NCBI GenBank assembly: GCA_021772705.1
Contig: JAJFLN010000291.1
Location: 1 to 14,798 of the forward strand
Direction: 5' to 3'
Source of the DNA: Candidatus Cloacimonadota bacterium
GTDB lineage: Bacteria > Muiribacteriota > UBA6191 > JACPRK01
DNA length: 14,798 bases
Every line of letters starts with the position of its first letter. The first letter of the stretch is position 1. Shown in pieces: positions 1 through 6,624 of this stretch. The notes below the pieces were generated by a model. It made no database searches. It was not told the DNA's origin and saw only the letters and a program-made list of their open reading frames with translations. The position numbers and the translations under genes were made by a program.

Positions 1-32
1 GGGATGAATGGAGCGGGCGGCCATATCGTCTG

Positions 33-107
33 ACCCTTCGGCAAGCTCAGGAGAGGGGCCGGTCCGCGAAACGACGCTCTGTGCCTCGACAAGCTCGGCA
101 CGAACGG
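33..107. repeat. Two copies of a TCG(A/G)CAAGCTC intergenic repeat
   Basis: The 11-mer at 38-48 (TCGGCAAGCTC) recurs at 86-96 (TCGACAAGCTC) with one mismatch. It is preceded by CCCT or GCC and followed by AGG or GGCACGAACGG. The pattern resembles the CTTCGACAAGCTCAGG-type repeats that I recall from intergenic DNA of many GC-rich bacteria. That resemblance is from memory and was not searched. Function is unknown. Confidence 0.5.
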
Positions 108-109
108 AT

Positions 110-209
110 AAGGAAGGAAGCGTTAGGACCACCGCACTAGCCCCAGTACCCACGAATTAAAGGAAGGAAGCGTTAGGACCACCGCACTAGCCCCAGTACC
201 CACGAATTA
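110..209. repeat. Perfect 50-bp tandem direct repeat (two copies)
   Basis: Bases 110-159 and 160-209 are identical over all 50 positions, starting AAGGAAGGAAGCGTTAGGAC and ending CCCACGAATTA. A degenerate beginning of a third unit follows: the GGAAGGAA core at 212-219. The unit is not palindromic and has no spacers, so it is a simple tandem duplication rather than a CRISPR or hairpin. It could be a recent duplication or a tandem-repeat locus of variable copy number. Its role is unknown. Confidence 0.9.
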
Positions 210-229
210 GTGGAAGGAATATTTGCAAA

Positions 230-284
230 CGAGGGCTCTGCCCTCGAACTCCCGCCAGGGGCCATTGGCCCCTGGACCCCAATG
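230..284 (+). repeat. Double-hairpin GC-rich element, forward copy
   Basis: Two perfect inverted repeats lie in tandem. The first pairs CGAGGGC (230-236) with GCCCTCG (240-246) around a 3-nt loop. The second pairs 255-264 (CCAGGGGCCA) with 266-275 (TGGCCCCTGG) around a central T. The linker is AACTCCCG, and the element ends with ACCCCAATG (276-284). The same arrangement occurs inverted at 345-400. No T-run follows, so an intrinsic terminator is not supported. Confidence 0.75.
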
Positions 285-344
285 AACAGGTCAAGCTTTC
301 GTATATCATTCAAGTGTTCATCAGCACTCTCAGTCCCACCAGTC

Positions 345-400
345 CATTTGGGGGTTTGGGGAAGCTGGCTCCCCCAACGGGGTGTGGGGCCGAGCCCCAC
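345..400 (-). repeat. Double-hairpin GC-rich element, inverted copy
   Basis: Read on the - strand, this repeats the architecture of 230-284. It has GTGGGGC/GCCCCAC (384-390 with 394-400, 3-nt loop), then linker ACCCCG, then TTGGGG/CCCCAA (356-361 with 372-377), then ACCCCCAAATG (345-355). The arms differ in sequence from the forward copy but keep the complementarity and the shared linker and end motifs. The two copies face each other across about 60 bp. This looks like a paired, REP-like intergenic element, which is inferred from structure only. Confidence 0.65.
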
Positions 401-458
401 TACAACAAAATCCGTCTTATCTCACCGGCATTGCTACTAGCCCGGAGTCTCCCTCACC

Positions 459-1430
459 TTGGAAGCAGCATCTCAGCTCAGCATCGAACACCATCCCGTC
501 CTTCTCGACGAGGTCCGGAGGCTGTTCCAGGCTGTTGTAACACCGGCGACAGTCGTCGATTGCACCGTCGGTCTCGGCGGCCACGCCTCCGCCTTGCTTC
601 AGGACGGAGGAAGCCGGATTGAGCGCTTCATCGGTCTGGATCGAGATCGGTCAGCCCTCTCCATCGCCCGGGAGCGACTGGAGCCTCTGGGCCGCGACCG
701 GGTTCATCTTTACCACTCGGCCTACAACGAACTGGAGGAGGTGCTCGACGCGAATCAGGTGGAGCAGATTGACTTCGCCCTGCTGGATCTAGGGGTCTCG
801 ACCCTGCAGTTGAAGACGCCGCATCGAGGCTTCGCCTTCATGCTCGACGGACCGCTCGACATGCGCATGGACACTACCCGGGGGCCCACGGCCCGCCTGC
901 TGCTCCAGCGCGCCAGCCAGGACCAGATCGAGACATGGCTCCGGGAATACGGCGAGGTCCGGTATGCCGGCCGGATCGCCCGGAAGATCTTCGAGCGCCG
1001 GGGCAGCCTGGCCACCACCCGGGACCTGGTCCAGGTCGTCCTGGACGCCCAGCCCGGCTTCGCCAGGAGTCGAAAGCGCAGGAGTGAAATCCATCCCGCC
1101 ACCCTGGTCTTCCAGGCATTGAGAATCGCCGTGAATCAAGAACTGGAGCAGCTCGACTCCACCCTCCCCCTGTTGCTGGATCGCCTGAATCCCGGTGGAA
1201 GGCTGGCGGTCATCGCCTTCCACTCCCTGGAGGACAGGCGGGTCAAGCGACTCTTCGAGACCTACAGCCGGGACTGCATTTGCCCTCCAAGAATTCCCAT
1301 CTGCGGCTGTAATCACCGGGCCCGAGTGAAGCTGTTGACCCGAAAGCCTCTTCAGGCCAGCGACGAAGAAGTGGCCCGAAACGCCCCCTCACGCTCCGCC
1401 CGGCTGAGGGCCGCGGAGGCACTGCCATGA
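459..1430 (+). CDS. rsmH: 16S rRNA (cytosine(1402)-N(4))-methyltransferase RsmH
   Basis: RsmH (MraW) uses S-adenosylmethionine to N4-methylate C1402 of 16S rRNA in the ribosomal P site. The 323-residue product is full length for the family. Visible blocks are HHPVLLDEV (11-19), the SAM-binding stretch VVDCTVGLGGHAS (32-44), LLDLGVSTLQL (108-118), RGFAFMLDGPLDMRMD (123-138), VFQALRIAVNQEL (217-229), AVIAFHSLEDR (250-260), the typical Cys cluster CICPPRIPICGC (273-284), and the C-terminal LLTRKPL and APSRSARLRAAE. The start is TTG. An in-frame stop lies at 438-440, no ATG or GTG occurs before the conserved block, and a GGAG lies 12 nt upstream. The stop overlaps the ftsI start by 4 bp (ATGA), so the two genes are translationally coupled. 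It is the first gene of the cluster here, with mraZ absent. Confidence 0.97.
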   Translation: MEAASQLSIEHHPVLLDEVRRLFQAVVTPATVVDCTVGLGGHASALLQDGGSRIERFIGLDRDRSALSIARERLEPLGRDRVHLYHSAYNELEEVLDANQVEQIDFALLDLGVSTLQLKTPHRGFAFMLDGPLDMRMDTTRGPTARLLLQRASQDQIETWLREYGEVRYAGRIARKIFERRGSLATTRDLVQVVLDAQPGFARSRKRRSEIHPATLVFQALRIAVNQELEQLDSTLPLLLDRLNPGGRLAVIAFHSLEDRRVKRLFETYSRDCICPPRIPICGCNHRARVKLLTRKPLQASDEEVARNAPSRSARLRAAEALP

Positions 1431-3478
1431 TCCTCAAGTTCCATCGCAGACGGATACTCCTGTTCTTCATCGTCGTCCTGGCCGTCCACAGCCTGTTGCT
1501 GGCCCGGATGTACTCCGTCCAGGTCCTGCAGAGGCACGCCTGGCGAGAGAAGATGGAGGCCGCCCAGTTCCGGAGCAAGAAGGTCTGGCGGAAACGGGGA
1601 ACCGTCTTCGACGCCTACGGGACGCCTCTGGCCTTCAGCTACACCACCTGGTCTCTGATCGCCAACCCGACCAAGGTCCTGGACAAGCAGGGCACGACGG
1701 ACATCCTGGCCACCATTCTTGGAATGAACGACCAGGAGCGGGCCGACCTCTCGGAGAAGCTGAACCGGGACAAGCAGTTCGTCTACATCCGCCGCAAGCT
1801 GGAGCCGGCAGTCGCCGCCAGCATCCGGGGCCTGAAGCTGAAGGGCCTCCGGTTCGAGCAGGAGTTCAAGCGGTTCTATCCGAACCCGAAGCTGGCCAGC
1901 AACGTCATCGGAATCGTCGGCACCGACAACAAGGGCCTGGCCGGGGTGGAGTACTCCTACGACGATCAGCTCCGGGGTCTGGCCGGGGAGACCCTCTCCT
2001 TCTCCGGCCTCAGGGGCCTGGAAATCCCCAAGTCCAACCTGGTCGTCAGCCAGCCTCGAGGCGGTCATCACGTCTACCTGACCATCGACTCCGGCATCCA
2101 GCAGATCGCTGACTATGCCGTGGAGAAGCTGATGGCGGACCACCAGCCGACCAACTGCTTCGTCCTCATCGTGGACCCCATGACCGGTGAGATCCTGGCC
2201 TGCTCCATGCGTCCCACCTTCGACCTCTCCAGCTTCGCGGGTTACTCTCGGGACATCGCCAAGGCCCGGAACCTGGCCATCAGCCACATCTTCGAACCGG
2301 GATCCACCTTCAAGGTCCTCACCATCGCCTCCGCTCTGGAAGACGAGCGAATCACACCGACCACCCCCTTCTATTGCCCCGGCTTCCTTTCCCTCTACGA
2401 CATCAAAATCGGCTGCACCGGCAAGCACGGACACCTGTCGGCCACGGAGGTCATGGTCCGCTCCTGCAACGTGGGAGCCATGAGCACCGGCATCGTGATG
2501 GGCCCTCGGAGCATGTACTACTACATGCGGAAGTTCGGACTGGGAGAGAAGACCGGCATCGAACTGCCCGGAGAGGCTTCGGGAATCCTTCGCCTCCCTC
2601 GAAAGTGGTCGGGCCTCTCGATCGGAGCCATCTCCATGGGACAGGAGATTGGCGTCACGGGCCTTCAGATGGCCATGGCCGTCAGCACCATCGTCAACGG
2701 AGGCAAACTGCTGAAGCCAACTCTGATCAAGAGGATCACTTCCCACGACAACAGGAAAGTCCTCTATCAGGCCACTCCACGGGTCCGGCATCAGGTCATC
2801 TCCCCCGAGACGGCCGAAAAGGTCAAGGCCATGATGGCCGCCGTCGTCCTGCGAGGCACAGGCAAGAACGCCCGGAGCGACCTCTACATCGCCGGCGGCA
2901 AGACCGGCACGTCACAGAAACTGGGCAAGGGAAGCACCCGAACCGACGACATCAAAACGGTCTACAACGAAAAGGTGGTCACGTCCTTCGTCGGTTTCTT
3001 CCCCTACGACAACCCCCGTTACCTGGTCTACATCATGGCCAACGAACCCCAGAGCTATCGCCCCATGGGCGGCAAGGTGGCGGCGCCGGTCTTCAAGGAC
3101 ATCGCCACCCGGATCACCTGGTACGAGAACCTGGTCCCCAGCACGGTCAGAAATGCCCAGTATCCTGCAATCTCCCGTGCCGCCCGGGCCCCGGACAATC
3201 AGCGAATCGAAATGCCCGAGTGGTCCAGCACCCGGTCTCCCGATCCGGAGCCCCCGGCCGAAGCCCCGTCATCGCCCTCGCCCTTCGCCCCGGAGGCGAC
3301 AGCCACCGACCCGGCAGTGCCGGAACAGCGCAGCCTCCGGGAGCGGGTCCGGGAACTGATCCAACGACGCCGGGACGCCCGTGCGGCCGAATCGGAAACC
3401 AGGCCAGCCGGGCAGCAGGAGAACAGGAGTACCAGCCAGTCGACTCTTCGATTCGACCTGCCGGGCCGGGATCAATGA
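1427..3478 (+). CDS. ftsI: Septal peptidoglycan transpeptidase FtsI (class B penicillin-binding protein)
   Basis: This is a monofunctional DD-transpeptidase that cross-links septal peptidoglycan together with FtsW. It has a short basic cytoplasmic start, one membrane segment (about residues 9-27), and a pedestal/dimerisation domain with the RGTVFDAYGTPLA block (58-70). The transpeptidase domain carries STFK (293-296, nucleophile Ser293), SCN (346-348) and KTGT (492-495). No PASTA domains are present. After about residue 580 comes a 100-residue tail rich in Pro, Ser, Arg and Glu, which is unusual for FtsI. GGAGG at 1415-1419 sits 7 nt before ATG. The gene overlaps rsmH by 4 bp, leaving no room for ftsL, which normally lies between them. 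The position in a dcw cluster favours FtsI over a paralogous class B PBP. Confidence 0.95.
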   Translation: MILKFHRRRILLFFIVVLAVHSLLLARMYSVQVLQRHAWREKMEAAQFRSKKVWRKRGTVFDAYGTPLAFSYTTWSLIANPTKVLDKQGTTDILATILGMNDQERADLSEKLNRDKQFVYIRRKLEPAVAASIRGLKLKGLRFEQEFKRFYPNPKLASNVIGIVGTDNKGLAGVEYSYDDQLRGLAGETLSFSGLRGLEIPKSNLVVSQPRGGHHVYLTIDSGIQQIADYAVEKLMADHQPTNCFVLIVDPMTGEILACSMRPTFDLSSFAGYSRDIAKARNLAISHIFEPGSTFKVLTIASALEDERITPTTPFYCPGFLSLYDIKIGCTGKHGHLSATEVMVRSCNVGAMSTGIVMGPRSMYYYMRKFGLGEKTGIELPGEASGILRLPRKWSGLSIGAISMGQEIGVTGLQMAMAVSTIVNGGKLLKPTLIKRITSHDNRKVLYQATPRVRHQVISPETAEKVKAMMAAVVLRGTGKNARSDLYIAGGKTGTSQKLGKGSTRTDDIKTVYNEKVVTSFVGFFPYDNPRYLVYIMANEPQSYRPMGGKVAAPVFKDIATRITWYENLVPSTVRNAQYPAISRAARAPDNQRIEMPEWSSTRSPDPEPPAEAPSSPSPFAPEATATDPAVPEQRSLRERVRELIQRRRDARAAESETRPAGQQENRSTSQSTLRFDLPGRDQ

Positions 3479-3690
3479 GTCAGCCGGGAACGTATCGGAG
3501 AAATGGACCCACGCCGACCTTGGGACGAGGCCTGAACAGGGAGCAGGGAGCCGGCAACAGAGAACAGGGGACGGAGAATTCTCCAGTCCCTGTTGCCCCT
3601 TCGGTTCCCGGTTCCCTGTCCCCTGTTCAGGCTCCACCCGGAAGACCCCGGAGTTACTCCGACACGCTCCTGGAGGTCGGTCCCCCGTGA
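3475..3690 (+). CDS. Possible 71-aa bridging ORF between ftsI and murE
   Basis: A small frame starts with an ATG that overlaps the ftsI stop (ATGA, 3475-3478) and ends with a TGA that overlaps the murE start (GTGA, 3687-3690). It therefore fits exactly between the two genes by the same 4-bp overlaps used elsewhere in the cluster. The product begins MSQPGTYRRN. Its middle (NREQGAGNREQGTEN and what follows) is the translation of the inverted repeat at 3530-3632. I recognise no protein family, membrane segment or motif. The ftsI tail ahead of it has only a weak GGG, so translation would rely on reinitiation. It may be a coupling leader that keeps ribosomes moving into murE, or simply an open frame created by a repeat insertion. 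Confidence 0.3.
   Translation: MSQPGTYRRNGPTPTLGRGLNREQGAGNREQGTENSPVPVAPSVPGSLSPVQAPPGRPRSYSDTLLEVGPP
3530..3632. repeat. Long imperfect inverted repeat (cruciform/hairpin) between ftsI and murE
   Basis: Bases 3530-3554 pair with 3608-3632: the outer 12 bp are perfect (GCCTGAACAGGG with CCCTGTTCAGGC), followed by 13 positions with one mismatch and two G-U pairs. An inner arm pairs AACAGGGGAC (3563-3572) with GTCCCTGTT (3586-3594) with one bulge. The centre is the perfect palindrome GGAGAATTCTCC (3573-3584). The GGGA(A/G)CAGGG-like wording resembles dispersed repeats I recall from GC-rich genomes (not searched). It ends 54 nt before the murE start. No T-run follows, so it is not a standard terminator. 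Confidence 0.85.
3672..3676 (+). promoter_or_regulatory. Shine-Dalgarno site that decides the murE start
   Basis: GGAGG lies 10 nt before the GTG at 3687. The murE frame is open upstream to 3381, but that part crosses the ftsI end and the inverted repeat, so this site points to GTG 3687. Confidence 0.75.
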
Positions 3691-5186
3691 AGCTCTCCCG
3701 CCTCCTGGAGGGCATCGCCTCCATGAAACTGGCCCGGCCCGGGGAGGACCCGGAGTTGACCGGCCTGGCCGAGGACTCCCGAAATGTGACCCCCGGCTGC
3801 CTCTTCTTCGCTCTGGCCGGTGACCCCGAGACTGCCGGGATCCACGCACGCCAGGCCCTCGAGCGAGGCGCCTCCGCTCTGGTACTGCCTCCCGGCGTCT
3901 GCCTCGATGGCGACTTCACTCGCATCTCCTCCGATGACTGCCGGGCCGCCTTGGCCGATGCCGCCGCCCGGTACTTCGCGCCCACTCCTAAGCTCCCGGT
4001 CATCGGCGTGACCGGAACCAACGGCAAGACCACCACCTCCCTGATGATCCGCTCCATCCTGACCGAAGCGGGACACCGGCCCGCCGTCATAGGAACCCTG
4101 GGGACCCTTCGCCACGATGGCTCCCAGGAGGAGTCACCCAACACCACTCCAGGGCTGATGCCGCTCTACGCCACATTCCGGTCCTTGGAGGAGACAGGCC
4201 ACACGGCCATCGTGATGGAGGTCTCCTCCCAGGGGATCGCCCAGCATCGAATTCGGGGCATTCCCTTCGCCGCGGCGGCCTGGACCAATCTCTCGCCGGA
4301 GCACTTCGAACTCCACGGAGATCTGGAGACCTACTCCCGCATCAAGGAGAGCTTCTTCCAGGACTGCACCCACCGGCCTCCGGTCGAAGGAGCCCCTCCC
4401 TTCTGCAACGTACTGAACCGCGACGACTCCCGGTTTCCTCGGTTTCAAAACGCCTGCCGAGGAGAGATCCTGACGTTCGGGCGGGCCGAGGACGCCCGGG
4501 TCCGGGCTCGAAACATCGCGGCAGGGATCGAGGGCAGCCAGTTCGAGCTCGTGGTCGGCGGAAACGCCCTGCCCGTCACCCTTCCTCTGGGAGGGGCCTT
4601 CAACGTCGAGAATGCCCTGGCGGCTGCCGCCGTCTGCCATGGGCTGGGGATCCCTACTGACACGCTGGTTCGGGGCCTGGAACGTATGGTGCCTGTACCC
4701 GGGCGGTTTCAGGCCGTTGGCGATGGATCGAGAAGGGTCATCGTCGACTACGCCCACAGCTCCGATGGTCTGCAGAAGTTGCTGGCCGCGTGCCGGAGCC
4801 TGGTCAGCGGCCAGGGCCGGTTGCTCGTCGTGTTCGGCTGCGGCGGCGATCGGGACCGTACCAAGCGGCCCAAGATGGGCCGGGTCGCCTCCCGGTACGG
4901 CGATCTCTCGATCATCACCAACGACAATCCCAGAACGGAGTCTCCCGAACAGATCGTCGAGGAGATCCTGGCAGGGATTCCGGATGAGAGAAGGCCGACC
5001 GTGACCGTGGAGCTGGACCGGCGCCGGGCTATCCGGGCCGGTCTGGCCCAGACCGGCCCGGAGGACCTGCTCGTCATCGCCGGCAAGGGGCACGAGGACT
5101 ACCAGATACTGGGAACCAGCCGGATTCACTTCGACGACAGGGAAGTGGTGGCTGCCGAGCTGACGGCTCTGGGAGAGACGACGTGA
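3687..5186 (+). CDS. murE: UDP-MurNAc-tripeptide synthetase MurE (meso-DAP-adding)
   Basis: MurE is a cytoplasmic ATP-dependent ligase that adds the third peptide residue to UDP-MurNAc-L-Ala-D-Glu. The 499-residue product is the usual length. Visible motifs are the ATP P-loop GVTGTNGKTTT (107-117), TNLSPEHFELHG (200-211), the expected carbamylated Lys in YSRIKESFF (Lys220), GGAFNVENALAAAA (302-315), VDYAHSSDGL (353-362) and FGCGGDRDRTKRPKMG. ITNDNPRTE contains DNPR (413-416), the family signature for meso-diaminopimelate rather than lysine. The start is GTG with GGAGG 10 nt upstream; longer in-frame versions run through the ftsI tail and a repeat. A 208-bp gap containing the possible bridging ORF separates it from ftsI. 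It overlaps murF by 4 bp (GTGA). Confidence 0.96.
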   Translation: MKLSRLLEGIASMKLARPGEDPELTGLAEDSRNVTPGCLFFALAGDPETAGIHARQALERGASALVLPPGVCLDGDFTRISSDDCRAALADAAARYFAPTPKLPVIGVTGTNGKTTTSLMIRSILTEAGHRPAVIGTLGTLRHDGSQEESPNTTPGLMPLYATFRSLEETGHTAIVMEVSSQGIAQHRIRGIPFAAAAWTNLSPEHFELHGDLETYSRIKESFFQDCTHRPPVEGAPPFCNVLNRDDSRFPRFQNACRGEILTFGRAEDARVRARNIAAGIEGSQFELVVGGNALPVTLPLGGAFNVENALAAAAVCHGLGIPTDTLVRGLERMVPVPGRFQAVGDGSRRVIVDYAHSSDGLQKLLAACRSLVSGQGRLLVVFGCGGDRDRTKRPKMGRVASRYGDLSIITNDNPRTESPEQIVEEILAGIPDERRPTVTVELDRRRAIRAGLAQTGPEDLLVIAGKGHEDYQILGTSRIHFDDREVVAAELTALGETT

Positions 5187-6586
5187 GACCGCCCCTGTTT
5201 CAAAACAGCGACATCGCCCGGATCAGCCGAGGAGAGATCCTGTCGGGAGACCCATCGGCGGCGGTCTCCGGCTTCGCCATCGACACCCGAAAAGTCCTTC
5301 CTGGAGACGCATTCGTCGCCTTCGAGGGCGAGAGGACCGACGGTCACCGCTTCCTCCCCCAGGCCAGCCAGGCCGGCGCCGTCACGGCCCTGGTGACACG
5401 CCGGGATACTCCAGCCACGACCGGACTCTGCCTCATCGCCGTCGAGGATGCCGTCCTGGCTCTGCAAGAGCTGGCCACGGCTCATCGAAACCGGTTCCAA
5501 ATCCCCCTCGTCGGTGTCACGGGGTCCAACGGCAAGACGACCACCCGGAGCGCCCTCGAGACGGTTCTGTCCGCCGGGTTGCGAGTCTGTGCCTCCAGGG
5601 GCAACTTCAACAACCACATCGGACTCCCCCTGTCGCTCTTTGCCCTCGACGAGACCCATCAGGCCGGGGTCTTCGAGCTCGGGATGAGCCACCTGGGCGA
5701 GATCGCCGTCCTGACCAGAATCCTCAGGCCGGAGATCGGGGTCATCACCAACGTGGCGCCGGCCCACCTCGAGGGACTGGGAACCCTGGACAACGTCATC
5801 CGGGCAAAGGGAGAGCTGGCAGAGGCCCTGCCGGAAGAAGGCCGGCTGTTCCTGAATCGGGACTGCCCCAACTCGACTTCCCTGGCCAGCATGACCCGGG
5901 CACAGAGCTCGGGCGTCAGGCTCAGGAAGAATGGAGCCGACGCCTGGGTGTCTGACCTCCAGGTCGAGCTGGCCAGACTCTCGGGGACTATTCATGTCCG
6001 GCATGTCCGGGAGCCGGCCATGGAAATCCCCTTCGATCTGCCCCTCTCCGGTAGACACATGGCCTACCCCCTGATCTTCGCCGCCGCCGTGGCGGCCCAC
6101 CTGGGCCTCGACGAACAGACGATTCGCGGCGGCATCGCGGCATTCCGGCCGGCTCAGGGACGGATGGACATCGGGAATCGGGGGGGGGTGCAGGTCATCG
6201 ACGACTGTTACAACGCCAACCCGGCCTCCACCGATGCGGCCCTGGATCACCTGGAGGAGGCTCCCGTATCGGGCAAGCGATACGCCGTTCTCGGGGACAT
6301 GCTCGAGCTGGGCGAGGAGTCCGGTCACTACCACCGGAAGGTGGCGGCCCGGTGCCTGAAGTCGACGCGACTGGAGCAGGTCTACCTGTTCGGGGAGGAG
6401 TTCCGGGCCGCCCTGGCCGGAGACGAACCGACTGGACGGGTCCAGCGAATCGACGATAAGGACAGAATCTCGTCCCTGCTGGCCGAGCGACTTCAGAAGG
6501 GAGACTGCCTTCTGGTGAAGGGATCTCGTGGAGTCGCCCTGGAGACGGTCCTGGAGAAACTCTTCGGTGCTGGCGACGCGGCGTGA
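5183..6586 (+). CDS. murF: UDP-MurNAc-tripeptide:D-Ala-D-Ala ligase MurF
   Basis: MurF adds D-Ala-D-Ala to the UDP-MurNAc tripeptide and completes the cytoplasmic pentapeptide precursor. The product is 467 residues. Motifs seen are the P-loop GVTGSNGKTTT (111-121), NFNNHIGLPLSL (141-152), ELGMSHLGEI (165-174, where many homologues have Asn in place of this Ser), TNVAPAHLEGLGTLDNV (189-205), the Lys of IRAKGEL (Lys209, expected to be carbamylated), DDCYNANP (340-347), LGDMLELG (370-377) and VKGSRG (445-450). It starts at GTG within GTGA, overlapping the murE stop, with GGAG 7 nt upstream. A run of nine G at 6180-6188 lies inside the gene, and the frame is intact across it. The mraY gene follows after 38 bp. 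Confidence 0.96.
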   Translation: MRPPLFQNSDIARISRGEILSGDPSAAVSGFAIDTRKVLPGDAFVAFEGERTDGHRFLPQASQAGAVTALVTRRDTPATTGLCLIAVEDAVLALQELATAHRNRFQIPLVGVTGSNGKTTTRSALETVLSAGLRVCASRGNFNNHIGLPLSLFALDETHQAGVFELGMSHLGEIAVLTRILRPEIGVITNVAPAHLEGLGTLDNVIRAKGELAEALPEEGRLFLNRDCPNSTSLASMTRAQSSGVRLRKNGADAWVSDLQVELARLSGTIHVRHVREPAMEIPFDLPLSGRHMAYPLIFAAAVAAHLGLDEQTIRGGIAAFRPAQGRMDIGNRGGVQVIDDCYNANPASTDAALDHLEEAPVSGKRYAVLGDMLELGEESGHYHRKVAARCLKSTRLEQVYLFGEEFRAALAGDEPTGRVQRIDDKDRISSLLAERLQKGDCLLVKGSRGVALETVLEKLFGAGDAA

Positions 6587-6624
6587 TTCCGTGATTCAAT
6601 GGTCGCCTTACCCGGCATCCCTCC

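Larger units (their letters stand above)
1..458. other. Gene-free, repeat-rich region upstream of rsmH
   Basis: This stretch has no open frame that looks like a protein. The short frames across it run through palindromes and repeats and give Pro/Gly/Ser-rich translations. It holds three kinds of repeat, listed separately: a TCG(A/G)CAAGCTC pair, a 50-bp tandem duplication, and two inverted double-hairpin elements. No mraZ is present, although that gene usually precedes rsmH. I found no convincing -35/-10 pair just ahead of rsmH. An in-frame stop (438-440) separates the region from the rsmH frame. Confidence 0.7.

Noticed and set aside
110..209. CRISPR array
   Set aside because: There are only two units with no spacer between them, the unit is 50 bp, and no cas genes are nearby.
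1352..2791. Long open frame on the - strand (479 codons) opposite ftsI
   Set aside because: It lies antisense to a clear FtsI, and its composition is the Gly/Asp/Val/Leu-rich pattern expected from the complement of GC-rich coding DNA. It shows no family motif.
3381..3686. Upstream in-frame extension of murE (102 residues)
   Set aside because: It overlaps the ftsI end and translates the inverted repeat. The GTG at 3687 has a good ribosome site and gives a normal MurE length.
5126..6334. Long - strand open frame (402 codons) opposite murF
   Set aside because: It mirrors a complete MurF with all motifs. No ribosome site or recognisable domain supports it.
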